DNA from: Halobacteriales archaeon QS_4_69_31
GTDB taxonomy: Archaea > Halobacteriota > Halobacteria > Halobacteriales > Haloarculaceae
Length of the DNA: 40,801 nucleotides
Assembly: GCA_003021655.1 (NCBI GenBank)
Contig: PXRP01000021.1
Coordinates: forward strand, 7,374 to 48,174
Reading direction: 5' to 3'
The notes beneath the pieces were generated by a model that searched no databases, was not told where the DNA came from, and saw only the letters and a program-made list of their open reading frames with translations. Position numbers and translations under genes: made by a program. Positions 7,235 to 15,066 of the stretch are shown here, one piece after another. Positions within the stretch are counted from its first letter, which is position 1, and each line of letters starts with the position of its first letter.

Positions 7235-8287
7235 TCAGAGCGGGGGTGGGGAGCCGATGTTGACGCGGATCTCGTGGGCTTCGATGTCCTCGTAGGCGGC
7301 CACGCGGCCGCCGACGGTGACCTGGCCGTCGTCGGTTTCGAGGAACAGCGTCGCCACCTCTTCGTCGGCGCTGGACCGGGTGTCGGCGACGCGGCCCTGG
7401 ACCTCGCAGGGGTCGCCGGTCAGCACCTCGCGGCCGCTGACGGTGGCATAGAGGTCGGCCCGGACGCCGGCCGTGTCGTCGACACACCGCCGGACGGAGG
7501 CGTACCGCCGCGGGAACGACTGGTCGGGGTCCGACTCCGAGAGGTGTTCGGTGGTCGTCCACAGGACCGTCCTGAAAAAGCCCAGCACCAGAAAGCCCAG
7601 CGCCGAGCGGTTGAAGATGACGGCGTAGTTGTCGTCCTCCTCGCGGAGGGCGTCCTGGGTCGCGTAGACGGAGAACTCGCCGTCGGCGACGGCCAAGACC
7701 GGCGTGACGACGCCCCGGCGCGCCCGGGCCTGCGTGGCCACGTGGTCGTAGTCGTACTCCGCGGGGTCGGGCGCGTGGGCCGCGGGCGTCATCAGCAGCG
7801 TCGTCCGGACGTCCCTGTCGACCGCCGCCGCGAGGTCGTCCTCGAACCGGTCCAACAGTCCGGGCGTCACCGAGAGCGTCAGTTCGTAGTCGGCGGCCTC
7901 GATCACCTCGCCGAAGTACCGCTGGATGGTGCCCCGCGACCGGACGACCGAGACCGCCTCGGCGGTCTTCGCCGGCGCGTCGTAGCGGGCGTCGAGTTTA
8001 GCGACCATCTCCTCGAACAGCTGTTGCTGGTCGGCGAAGGCCTGCTCGGGCTTGCGCGCGACCACGCGCATCGGCCGTGACTCGCGGATCTCCACCAGCC
8101 CGCGGTCCTCCAGGCTCCGGACCGTGTCGTAGACCCGCGGCTGGGGCACGTCGGTCACGGACGCGATGTCACCGGCCGTCAGCTCGCCCCTGTCGAGCAA
8201 CGCCAGATACGCCTCGACCTCGTAGGTTCCGAAATCGAACGCGTCCACGACCCGCTCGACCAGGTCGTCGATGTCGTCCTCGCTCAT
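7235..8287 (-). CDS. trmB: TrmB-family transcriptional regulator
   Basis: The protein is 350 residues. The N-terminal winged helix (about 17-75) reads EVEAYLALLDRGELTAGDIA then VPQPRVYDTVRSLEDRGLVEI. A coiled stretch follows (QAFADQQQLFEEMVAKLDARY), then a long C-terminal TrmB effector domain (about 105-345). In Halobacterium the TrmB homologue controls gluconeogenic and glycolytic genes in response to sugar. Here it sits directly upstream of fba-fbp-gap on the same strand, so control of that operon is a natural inference. Two ATGs compete. The one at 8287 (MSEDDIDD) is chosen because TATA at 8311-8316 lies 27 bases before it. Confidence 0.9.
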   Translation of the reverse strand: MSEDDIDDLVERVVDAFDFGTYEVEAYLALLDRGELTAGDIASVTDVPQPRVYDTVRSLEDRGLVEIRESRPMRVVARKPEQAFADQQQLFEEMVAKLDARYDAPAKTAEAVSVVRSRGTIQRYFGEVIEAADYELTLSVTPGLLDRFEDDLAAAVDRDVRTTLLMTPAAHAPDPAEYDYDHVATQARARRGVVTPVLAVADGEFSVYATQDALREEDDNYAVIFNRSALGFLVLGFFRTVLWTTTEHLSESDPDQSFPRRYASVRRCVDDTAGVRADLYATVSGREVLTGDPCEVQGRVADTRSSADEEVATLFLETDDGQVTVGGRVAAYEDIEAHEIRVNIGSPPPL

Positions 8288-8362
8288 CACCTCCATGTCC
8301 CACCCCGGAGTATATGAAACGCTCGGCGACGGACGCCGCGCCGACCGCTGACTCGGCTCGTC

Positions 8363-9124
8363 TCACCCCGGAGTCGACAGCGCGTCCGGCCCGCCGACCC
8401 ACTCGATGACCGACGGCGTGACGTTCACCTCGATCCAGGCCGCGACGACGATCATCACGACCGTCACGGCCCCGATGACCGCCAGTTCGACCAGTTCGGT
8501 GCGGGTCAGCGGCGTCTCGTCGTAGCCCAGCAGGTACCGCAGGAGCCGGTGGGGGACCCGCAGACCGACCGCCGCGGCGACGAAAAACGCCGAGAGTTCG
8601 ATGACGCCGTGGGGGAGCAACGCCGCGAGGACCACGGCCCAGGAGGTCCCCTTGACGGCGACCCCGACGACCGCACCGACCAGAACCCCGTTGACGAACA
8701 GGCCGAACAGCGAGAGCGCCCCGCCCGTGACCGACCCCAGGAACATCAGTGCCAGCGCACGCAGGTTGTTGAACATGATCGAGGGGAACGTGAACTCGAT
8801 GTCGTCCAGCGGCGACCCGCCGGGCATCAACTCCGTCAGTGACTCGACCGGGAGCGCGTCGAAGATAGCGTAGCCCGCGAACGCGCTCCCGAAAAACAGG
8901 GCGAGCGCGAACGCCAGGTGCCAGCGGAACCACCGCGTAATCCTGAACTCCTCTGGCGCCGACCCGCCCTGGGCCGGGGCGGACTGTCCCGTCGGTGGCC
9001 CGCCCTGGGCCGGGGCGGACTGGCCTGCCGGGTGTCCGTCCTGCCCCGCGGCAGGCCGTCGTGCCGGGGATTCGTCGTCTCCTGGCGGGGGTCCGTCTGT
9101 GCTGTCCGTTCCTGAGGGACTCAT
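8363..9124 (-). CDS. SpoIIM-like (stage II sporulation M / DUF95) membrane protein
   Basis: The protein is 253 residues. A hydrophilic Pro/Gly/Gln-rich N-terminal tail (1-58) contains a repeated GQSAPAQGG. Five to six membrane segments follow, first around WHLAFALALFFGSAFAGYAIF, then NNLRALALMFLGSVTGG, FVNGVLVGAVVGVAV, VVLAALLPHGVIELSAFFVAAAVGL and a last helix near VIGAVTVVMIVVAAW. The PHGxxEL motif is typical of the SpoIIM family. The molecular role is unknown in archaea. ATG at 9124 follows a GTG one codon upstream. It reads in the same direction as trmB, 75 bases away, probably as an independent unit. Confidence 0.83.
   Translation of the reverse strand: MSPSGTDSTDGPPPGDDESPARRPAAGQDGHPAGQSAPAQGGPPTGQSAPAQGGSAPEEFRITRWFRWHLAFALALFFGSAFAGYAIFDALPVESLTELMPGGSPLDDIEFTFPSIMFNNLRALALMFLGSVTGGALSLFGLFVNGVLVGAVVGVAVKGTSWAVVLAALLPHGVIELSAFFVAAAVGLRVPHRLLRYLLGYDETPLTRTELVELAVIGAVTVVMIVVAAWIEVNVTPSVIEWVGGPDALSTPG
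8963..9022 (-). repeat. 24-base direct repeat inside the SpoIIM-like gene
   Basis: Two identical 24-base copies lie at 8963-8986 and 8999-9022, offset by 36 bases, so the duplication is in frame and encodes two GQSAPAQGG units in the hydrophilic N-terminal tail. It is a simple tandem expansion with no sign of function. Confidence 0.8.
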
Positions 9125-9202
9125 CACCGCCGTGTTGGGCCTCCACGTTGAATATCCCGGCGACTCCCCGGACCGCTCGCCGCCGGACCGGTCGTGTCAC
9201 AC

Positions 9203-9271
9203 GATTTCACGTTCCGTGAATCGCGGACTCGAACGGGAACTCCCGTGAAACACTCCAAAAGAAACTTAACC
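9203..9271 (+). promoter_or_regulatory. Promoter with two palindromes before the PP-loop gene
   Basis: TTCACG-TTC-CGTGAA (9205-9219) and ACGGGA-AC-TCCCGT (9232-9245) are perfect palindromes placed upstream of a TATA-like ACTTAA (about 9264-9269). The box is roughly 30 bases before the ATG at 9298, fitting a leaderless or very short-leader mRNA. The palindromes sit where an activator or repressor would bind. No regulator is known. Confidence 0.45.
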
Positions 9272-9297
9272 ACTAGCGTAATTACATCTCATTACCG

Positions 9298-10266
9298 ATG
9301 ACAGAGTTCCCAGACTACCTGGACATCGACTACGAGGACGGCGCCGGCGAGGACCCGGCCGATTACCCGCACGTCAACGACAAGATCGAGAAGGCCATCG
9401 AGGTCACCCGGCAGGGCCTCGAACAGTACGAGAACCCGGTCGTGATGTGGACCGGCGGCAAGGACTCGACGCTGACGCTGTACTTCGTGAAGGAGGTCGC
9501 CGAGAAGTTCGGTCTGGAGGTGCCGCCGGTCGTGTTCATCGACCACTACCAGCACTTCGACGAACTGATCGACTTCGTCGAGTACTGGGCCGACGAGTGG
9601 GACCTCGACGTGATCTGGGCCCGCAACGAGGACGTCGGGAACTATGTGAAAGAGCACGGCCTCGAACCCGGCGACGAGATCCCGGTCGACGCCCTCAGCG
9701 AGCACAACCAGCACCACATCAGGAACATCCTCGAGTACGAGGAGGACACGTTCCCGTTCCTGCTGGACACCTACGTGGGCAACCACCTGCTCAAGACGGT
9801 CGCGCTGAACGACGCCATCGAGGAGCACGGCGTCGACGGCATCCTCTCGGGCGTCCGCTGGGACGAACAGGAGGCCCGCGCCGACGAGACGTTCTTCTCG
9901 GAGCGCCACGACCCGGACATCTACCCGCCCCACGACCGGATCCAGCCGATCCTCCAGTTCGACGAGGCCGCCGTCTGGGAGGCGTTCTGGAACTTCGTCG
10001 TCCCGGACACCGTCGAGGACTACCCCGACGACGGCTACGTCCCGCAGGGCCAGGACGACCTCCCCGAGGGCATCGAGAAGGAGGACGTCCCCGTCTCGCC
10101 CAAGTACTTCGCGGGCTTTCGCTCGCTGGGTAGCGAGGTCTCGACCGACAAGTCCGCCGACGAACCCGCCTGGCTGCAGGACCTGGACTCGACGACCGAG
10201 CGTGCCGGCCGCGCCCAGGACAAGGAAGACCTGATGGAGCGCCTGCGCGACCTCGGCTACATGTAG
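9298..10266 (+). CDS. PAPS reductase / PP-loop superfamily protein
   Basis: The 322-residue protein belongs to the phosphoadenosine-phosphosulfate reductase family. It has the PP-loop WTGGKDSTLTLYF from about residue 51, a conserved HYQHFDELIDFVEYWADEW region, then LSGVRWDEQEARADE and IQPILQFDEAAVWEAFW, typical of CysD/CysH-like ATP-pyrophosphatases. It probably activates or reduces sulfate, or transfers sulfur. Which of these cannot be read from sequence, and no CysN or sulfite reductase gene is nearby. The protein is very acidic. The gene stands alone with its own promoter and a downstream T-run. Two conserved-looking HDP and PPHDR motifs may contact nucleotide. Confidence 0.85.
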   Translation: MTEFPDYLDIDYEDGAGEDPADYPHVNDKIEKAIEVTRQGLEQYENPVVMWTGGKDSTLTLYFVKEVAEKFGLEVPPVVFIDHYQHFDELIDFVEYWADEWDLDVIWARNEDVGNYVKEHGLEPGDEIPVDALSEHNQHHIRNILEYEEDTFPFLLDTYVGNHLLKTVALNDAIEEHGVDGILSGVRWDEQEARADETFFSERHDPDIYPPHDRIQPILQFDEAAVWEAFWNFVVPDTVEDYPDDGYVPQGQDDLPEGIEKEDVPVSPKYFAGFRSLGSEVSTDKSADEPAWLQDLDSTTERAGRAQDKEDLMERLRDLGYM

Positions 10267-10275
10267 ACAACGACC

Positions 10276-10281
10276 TTTTTT
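10276..10281 (+). terminator. T-run terminator after the PP-loop gene
   Basis: Six T residues begin ten bases after the TAG stop at 10264-10266. Short U-runs are the usual termination signal in haloarchaea. Confidence 0.5.
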
Positions 10282-10297
10282 GTGCTCGGGTATCCTC

Positions 10298-10380
10298 GCG
10301 GCGCCTGCGGCGCCGCTGTGGGTACCGCTCGCGCAAAAAAGTTCGGCGAAAAAAGGCGCGAGCGCCGCCGGCGCTCGCGC
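10298..10380. repeat. Pair of perfect GC hairpins around two A6 runs
   Basis: GCGGCGCC-TGC-GGCGCCGC (10298-10316) and GCGCGAGCGCC-GCC-GGCGCTCGCGC (arms 10356-10366 and 10370-10380) are perfect inverted repeats with three-base loops. Between them lie AAAAAA at 10335-10340 and 10349-10354. Read on the minus strand, the larger hairpin followed by T6 looks like an intrinsic terminator, although no minus-strand gene ends here. A similar two-hairpin cluster with a TGC loop occurs at 40735-40775, which suggests a dispersed intergenic repeat. Confidence 0.6.
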
Positions 10381-10517
10381 GGACGTTTCCCCGGGACCCC
10401 GCGGTGATACCGCCACCGGTTCCCGGAGCTTACCCTCTCGTTCCCGGATTCACCCTCCGGGACCGCGGCCGTCCGGTGGCCCGAACTATAATGTCCCAGC
10501 CCCGTCTTGCGGCGGGT

Positions 10518-13016
10518 ATGCCGTCCAGACGGTCCGTCGTCGCGGCCCTCCTCGCGGGCGGGGTCGGCGGGGCGACCCTGACCGACGCGCGCAGCTATCT
10601 CGACCGCTTCGCGCCCCTCTCGGGGGACGTGTGGGGTGCGGCCACGGCACGGACGCGCGAGCGCGTCGCCACACCGTACGGCCGCGCGACCGTCCGCTAC
10701 GACGACGCCGGGGTCCCGACCGTCCGCGGGGTCAGCGAAGGGTCGCTGTACTTCGCCGTCGGCTACGTCCACGCCGCCGACCGGCTCTTCCAGATGGACC
10801 TCATCCGGCGGCGCATGACCGGGACGCTCTCGGCGGCCGTCGGCGAACGGACCGTCGAGCGCGACCTGTTCAACGCCGCGATGGACTTCCGGGGCGCGGC
10901 CGCGGCGAACTGGCGGGCGGTCCGGGACACCCCGACCGGCGACGCCCTCCGAGCCTACGCCGCCGGCGTCGAGGCCTACCGCACGAGCGAACAGCTCCCC
11001 CTGGAGTTTCGTCTGCTCGACTACGCGCCAGCCCCCTGGACACCGGTCGACTCGCTGCTGGTCGAGACCCAGATCGCCTGGGGGCTGACCGGCCACTTCG
11101 ACTCGCTCCGGCAGGCCGCCGTCGCCGACGCGTGGGGCCCGGAACTGGTCGCGGAACTGTACCCCCACCCGATGGACCACGACGCCCCGATACTCCGGGA
11201 CGGGACGGGCGGGAGCGAGGACCCCGACGCCGAACGCGAGAGCGAGCGCCCGAGCCTGGGGGGCGACCGAGCCAGCGGAAGCGACCCTTCCGGCGTCGAC
11301 GAAAGCCGTGCCGGCGACCCCCGTGGTGGCGACCTCGCGGAGCTGGGGTCCTGGCTCGCGGGCTTCGAGTCACCCCGGGGGATCGGCTCGAACAGCTGGC
11401 TCGTCTCGGGCGAGCACACCGCCAGCGGGCAGCCGCTCGTGGCCAACGACCCGCACCTGACGCTGCTGGCGCCGCCGATATGGTACCAGATGTCCCACCG
11501 CCGGCCGGGGATGGCCGTCGACGGCGTCACCTTCCCCGGGACGCCTTTCGTCGTCATCGGGGAGAACCGCGCCGGCGCCTGGGGGTTTACCAACACCGGC
11601 GGGGACGTGCTGGACATCTACCGCTACGAGACGCGCGACGGTCAGTACCGCTACGGCGACGAGTGGCGCGACTTCGAGACCGACGAGCGGACCGTCGCGG
11701 TGGCGGGCGGCGAGGACCGCGAGGTGACGGTCCGCAAGACCGTCCACGGGCCGGTCGTCGAGCGCGCGGGCCAGCGCGTCGGCGTCGCCTGGACCGGCCT
11801 CCAGGCCTCCCGCACCTCGGTCGCGGTCCACGAACTCGACAGGAGCGAGGGCCGGGCCGACGCGGTCGCGGCCTTCCGGAAGTTCGACAGCCCCACGCAG
11901 AACGCCGTCTACGCCGACCGCGAGGGCAACACCTGCATGTGGACGACCGGGCTCGTCCCCGTCCGGCGGACCGACGGGGACGTCGTCCGGGGCGACCAGG
12001 TCTTCGACGGGTCGGCCCGCGAGGGGGTCTGGCCGGGCTACGAGCCCTACGGCGGGCCGGACCTGGAGACGGGGTGGGTCCCCTTCGAGTCGAAACCCCA
12101 CGTCCGGGACCCCGACTACCTCGGGACGGCAAACCAGCGCGTCGTCGACGACCCCGGCTACTACCTCTCGGAGGGGTACGCCGCCCCGTTCCGGGGCCAG
12201 CGCATCTACGACATGCTCGACGAGCGCGCCGCGAGCGACGAGCCGTTCGACTTCGCGTTCCTGCGCCGGGTCCAGCGCGACGTCCGCGACGAACGCGCCG
12301 CGCTGTTCGTCCCCGAGATCCTGGCCGCCCGCCCCGAGATGGGCGAGCGCGCCCGCGAGGCCGCCGACCGCCTGGAGGGGTGGGACTACCGGATGGACCG
12401 CGACTCGCGGGCGGCGCTGGTCTTCGAGCGCTTCACCGACCACTACCGGCGGGCCGTCTTCGAACCCGCCTTCGAGGCGGCGGGGTTCGACGCCGGCTAC
12501 TACCCCAACGACTGGGTGTTGCTCACGCTGGGCCCGGAGAGCCGGTGGTTCCGCGGCCCGCCCGAGGGCGTCGACCCGCGGGAGCGGTCGGCCGTCGTCG
12601 CCGCGGCGATGGCCGACGCCGCCGCCGAGATCGACGACGAAGGGTACGAACGCTACGGCGACTACAACCGGACGGCCATCGACCACCCGTTCGGTCTCGG
12701 GTTCCTGAACTACCCGCGGCTGCCGACCGACGGCTCGCCCTGGACCGTCCGCAACTTCCGCAAGGAGGCCGCCGCGGGCAGCAGCTTCCGCCTGCTCGCG
12801 CGCTTCGACGGCGACTCCGTCGGGATCATCCCCGGCGGCAACGACGGCGATTACTTTTCAGACCACTACCGCGACCAGTTGGACGCGTGGGCCGACGCCG
12901 AGTACCGCCCGCTCGTCGCGACGACCGAGGGCGAACCCCGCATCCGGTTCGAACCGGGCGGGAGCGGTGGACAGTCGGTCGCGAGCGATGGACAGTCGGT
13001 CGCGAGCGATGGGTGA
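10518..13016 (+). CDS. Penicillin-acylase-family Ntn hydrolase, Tat-exported
   Basis: The protein is 832 residues. A twin-arginine signal (PSRRSVVAALLAGGVGGATL) begins at residue 2. An alpha-subunit-like segment follows, with GVPTVRG and YVHAADRLFQMDLIRRRMTG. A charged linker ends near 289. The beta chain begins at GSNSW, where Ser291 is the predicted nucleophile freed by autocleavage. NDPHL and later NGP-like and DGDN-like acylase motifs follow. The family cleaves amide bonds of penicillins, N-acyl amino acids or acyl-homoserine lactones. The substrate here is unknown. ATG 10518 is preferred over 10491 because an ACTATA box at 10485-10490 is 27-30 bases upstream. Confidence 0.88.
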   Translation: MPSRRSVVAALLAGGVGGATLTDARSYLDRFAPLSGDVWGAATARTRERVATPYGRATVRYDDAGVPTVRGVSEGSLYFAVGYVHAADRLFQMDLIRRRMTGTLSAAVGERTVERDLFNAAMDFRGAAAANWRAVRDTPTGDALRAYAAGVEAYRTSEQLPLEFRLLDYAPAPWTPVDSLLVETQIAWGLTGHFDSLRQAAVADAWGPELVAELYPHPMDHDAPILRDGTGGSEDPDAERESERPSLGGDRASGSDPSGVDESRAGDPRGGDLAELGSWLAGFESPRGIGSNSWLVSGEHTASGQPLVANDPHLTLLAPPIWYQMSHRRPGMAVDGVTFPGTPFVVIGENRAGAWGFTNTGGDVLDIYRYETRDGQYRYGDEWRDFETDERTVAVAGGEDREVTVRKTVHGPVVERAGQRVGVAWTGLQASRTSVAVHELDRSEGRADAVAAFRKFDSPTQNAVYADREGNTCMWTTGLVPVRRTDGDVVRGDQVFDGSAREGVWPGYEPYGGPDLETGWVPFESKPHVRDPDYLGTANQRVVDDPGYYLSEGYAAPFRGQRIYDMLDERAASDEPFDFAFLRRVQRDVRDERAALFVPEILAARPEMGERAREAADRLEGWDYRMDRDSRAALVFERFTDHYRRAVFEPAFEAAGFDAGYYPNDWVLLTLGPESRWFRGPPEGVDPRERSAVVAAAMADAAAEIDDEGYERYGDYNRTAIDHPFGLGFLNYPRLPTDGSPWTVRNFRKEAAAGSSFRLLARFDGDSVGIIPGGNDGDYFSDHYRDQLDAWADAEYRPLVATTEGEPRIRFEPGGSGGQSVASDGQSVASDG
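12969..13010 (+). repeat. Two tandem 21-base repeats at the acylase 3' end
   Basis: The unit GGACAGTCGGTCGCGAGCG plus AT is repeated exactly twice (12969-12989, 12990-13010). In the acylase frame it adds GQSVASD twice at the C-terminus. In the next gene's frame each copy supplies an in-frame ATG (MDSRSRA twice), so it multiplies possible starts for the downstream gene. Confidence 0.85.
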
Positions 13017-13407
13017 GGAGAGCGCAGGCGACGGCAACGCCGACCGCCGAGGTCGTTTTTCGCCGGCCGCGCGCCTCCAGGCGGCACAGACGCGGCCCCG
13101 CGAGCGGTGGGCGCTCACCATCGCGGCGGCGGCGGTCGGCCTCGGGCTGGCGACGGTCCACTGGGGCGGACTCGTCGCCGGGGGCGCGCTCGTCGGGCTG
13201 TGCTGGCCGACCTTTCGCCGGGCGCTCGTCGCCGGACTGGCCTTCGGCGTCGTCGCGCTCGCGGCGTTCGCCGGCCGCCTCGCCCTCGCGGGGACGTTCG
13301 GTCACTCCCTCGGGATGGGACCGCTCCTGGCTATCAGCGTCGCCGTCCCGCTGGTCGCCGGGCCACTGGGCGCGAGCGCCCGCGGTCTGTTCCCGGACGC
13401 CGCGTGA
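13009..13407 (+). CDS. Small multi-pass membrane protein, unknown function
   Basis: This gene encodes 132 residues from ATG 13009 (MGEESAGDGNADRRG). A charged N-terminus of about 35 residues precedes three or four hydrophobic segments: WALTIAAAAVGLGLATVHW with LVAGGALVGLCW, ALVAGLAFGVVALAAFAGRLAL, and GMGPLLAISVAVPLVAGPLGA. I do not recognise the family. The start overlaps the acylase stop by eight bases, which indicates translational coupling and perhaps a shared envelope role. Two ATGs further upstream in the same frame (12967, 12988) lie in the 21-base repeats and are less likely. Confidence 0.7.
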   Translation: MGEESAGDGNADRRGRFSPAARLQAAQTRPRERWALTIAAAAVGLGLATVHWGGLVAGGALVGLCWPTFRRALVAGLAFGVVALAAFAGRLALAGTFGHSLGMGPLLAISVAVPLVAGPLGASARGLFPDAA

Positions 13408-13504
13408 CGCGTGGCACGAACTGTCGCTGGAGGGAGACGTCGATTCGCTCCCCTCGCGGCGAGGTGGCAGTCATTTAAGTATCGGGGGGTGGTAGCCGGA
13501 GGTA

Positions 13505-13636
13505 ATGACAGCCTGGACAGACGACTCGTTCATGCGAAACAGCGTCGTCATCACGCTGCTGTGGCTGGTCGCCATGCTGCTGGGCGGACTCCTGTTGCTC
13601 CAGTTCGGCGACGTCCTCCAGAGTACGTTCGCCTGA
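13505..13636 (+). CDS. 43-residue single-pass membrane peptide
   Basis: The short frame encodes MTAWTDDSFMRNSVV, then a hydrophobic stretch ITLLWLVAMLLGGLLLLQF, and ends DVLQSTFA. This gives a small membrane protein with a cytoplasmic or exterior tail of about 15 residues. ATG 13505 has ATTTAAGT at 13473-13480, about 27 bases upstream (leaderless geometry), and a GGAGG just before it. Codons fit the host. The clean promoter plus an uninterrupted membrane segment supports a real gene. The function is unknown. Confidence 0.6.
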   Translation: MTAWTDDSFMRNSVVITLLWLVAMLLGGLLLLQFGDVLQSTFA

Positions 13637-13650
13637 GCCCGCGCAGTTCC

Positions 13651-13705
13651 GGCGTCCGCCGCACGGACAGTGACGCTCCGCCGTGCCGGCGTCCGCCGCA
13701 CGGAC
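13651..13705. repeat. 18-base direct repeat
   Basis: GGCGTCCGCCGCACGGAC occurs at 13651-13668 and 13688-13705. It lies in a stretch with no gene. It could be a remnant of a duplication or a binding site. Confidence 0.7.
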
Positions 13706-13797
13706 GGCGACGCCGTGCCGTGCCGGTGAGTGGCGTGTTCTCGCGGGGTGGCTCCCGCCCGCACCCGGCCCGGTCACCGGCGGTGGTCCAGGGGGTG

Positions 13798-13906
13798 ATA
13801 CGGACGGTCACAACAAATCCCGACGGGTATCGACGGATCGGGAGGATCCGGACGGTGTGACCCCGGGATCGCCAAGCGGATCGTAACTACTTGTGACCGT
13901 CCGTAT
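13798..13906. repeat. Perfect 16-base inverted repeat flanking 77 bases
   Basis: ATACGGACGGTCACAA (13798-13813) and its exact complement (13891-13906) face each other across 77 bases. Inside is a second hairpin, CGGATC-GGGAG-GATCCG (13834-13850). No gene is visible in 13637-13941. The arms share sequence with the promoter regions of the cupin gene (15053-15064) and the ilvD remnant (15803-15813), so they are more likely regulator sites or a structured RNA than transposon ends. No target duplication is seen. Confidence 0.65.
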
Positions 13907-13941
13907 ACATTGGACCGTACGAAGGCTTCCGCTACTCCCTC

Positions 13942-14901
13942 TCAGACGACCCGGTTTCGCATCTCCTCCAGTGTCCCGTCGACCAGGTGCGGATAGTTCT
14001 CGGCGACGATGTCGGCCACGCGCTCCCAGTAGTGGGACGTCCCGCCGGCGTTGTGGGGCGTGATCAGCACGTTCGAGAGGTCCCACAGGGGCGACTCGCG
14101 CGGGAGCGGTTCCTCCTCGAAGACGTCCAGGGCGGCCCCGCGGATCTCCCCGCGCTGGAGGGCCTCGACGAGGGCCTCCTCGTCGACGACGGGGCCGCGG
14201 GCGACGTTTATCAGGACTGCGTCGGGGTGCATCGCCCGGAAGTCGGCCGCGCCGATCAGCCCCCGGGTCTCGTCGGTCAGGGGACAGGCGACGGCGAGGT
14301 AGTCCGCCCGGGAGACGACGCGGTGGGTCCGGTCGGGGCCGAACACCTCGTCCACGGCGTCGGGGGCGTCGCTCGTGTCGCGCCTCGTGCCGATGGTCTC
14401 CATCCCGAACGCACCGGCCAGTTCAGCGATCCGGGTGCCGATCGCACCCAGACCGATCACGCCCATGGTCTTGCCTGTCACCTCGCCCCCGGGGTAGTGG
14501 CGGAACTCGCGGCGCCGCTGCTGTTCGAACGCCTGGAGGAAGTTCCGCTCGAACGCGAGGACGTACCCGAGGACCTGCTGGGCGGCCGGTTCGGCGTGGA
14601 CGCCGGAGGCGTTGGTCACCACCACGTCCATCTCCGCGAGCCGGTCGAGGTCGAGGTGGTTGACGCCCGCGGAGATGGCCTGGAACCACCGCAGCGAGTC
14701 GGCCCGGTCGAGCAGCGCCTCGGGCAACAGGATGCCGACGACCACCTCGGCGTCGGGGACGAGTTCGAGCATCTCCTCCCGGCTCCCGGCCAGGGTTACC
14801 GGTGCGTCGGGCAACCGCTCCGCGATGGCCGCCCGCAGTTCGTCGGGGTCGCTCCGGTGGGCCGTCTGGTGCTGGATCAGGATCGCTGGAGGGTCGTCCA
14901 T
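13942..14901 (-). CDS. D-2-hydroxyacid dehydrogenase
   Basis: The protein is 319 residues. Its catalytic domain is split around a Rossmann NAD(P) domain beginning GKTMGVIGLGAIGTRIAEL (GxGxxG). The catalytic Arg is in NVARGPVVDEEAL, the Glu is near DVFEEEPLP, and the His is in TPHNAGG. It reduces 2-oxoacids to D-2-hydroxyacids. Similar haloarchaeal enzymes use several 2-ketocarboxylic acids. The start is the ATG at 14901, which gives MDDPPAILIQHQ. The longer frame to 15000 adds unconserved residues. The gene diverges from the cupin gene, and its downstream side faces the 16-base inverted repeat. Confidence 0.92.
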   Translation of the reverse strand: MDDPPAILIQHQTAHRSDPDELRAAIAERLPDAPVTLAGSREEMLELVPDAEVVVGILLPEALLDRADSLRWFQAISAGVNHLDLDRLAEMDVVVTNASGVHAEPAAQQVLGYVLAFERNFLQAFEQQRRREFRHYPGGEVTGKTMGVIGLGAIGTRIAELAGAFGMETIGTRRDTSDAPDAVDEVFGPDRTHRVVSRADYLAVACPLTDETRGLIGAADFRAMHPDAVLINVARGPVVDEEALVEALQRGEIRGAALDVFEEEPLPRESPLWDLSNVLITPHNAGGTSHYWERVADIVAENYPHLVDGTLEEMRNRVV

Positions 14902-15035
14902 GGGGGTGTGCCCGAGGGCCGCGGCAAAACAGGTTCGAGTGGGATCGGGCGCTGAGGGTCGGGCGGTGGGGCTCGTTCCCGGGTAATAGAAAAGTTCCAA
15001 CCCTCCGGGCGAGACGTACTACCTGTTTCGGGGAC

Positions 15036-15066
15036 GTTAAGTGGGACTGTGCTGATACGGACGGCC
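15036..15066 (+). promoter_or_regulatory. Cupin-gene promoter with operator-like motif
   Basis: ACGTTAAG (about 15034-15041) is the TATA-like box, 27 bases before ATG 15067, so the mRNA is leaderless. TGATACGGACGG at 15053-15064 covers the predicted start of transcription and is identical to 13796-13807. A repressor bound there would block initiation. Confidence 0.5.

Noticed and set aside
10280..13495. 1,071-codon frame overlapping the penicillin-acylase gene
   Set aside because: It is an out-of-frame reading of a high-GC gene. The product is extremely Arg/Pro-rich, unlike haloarchaeal acidic proteins.
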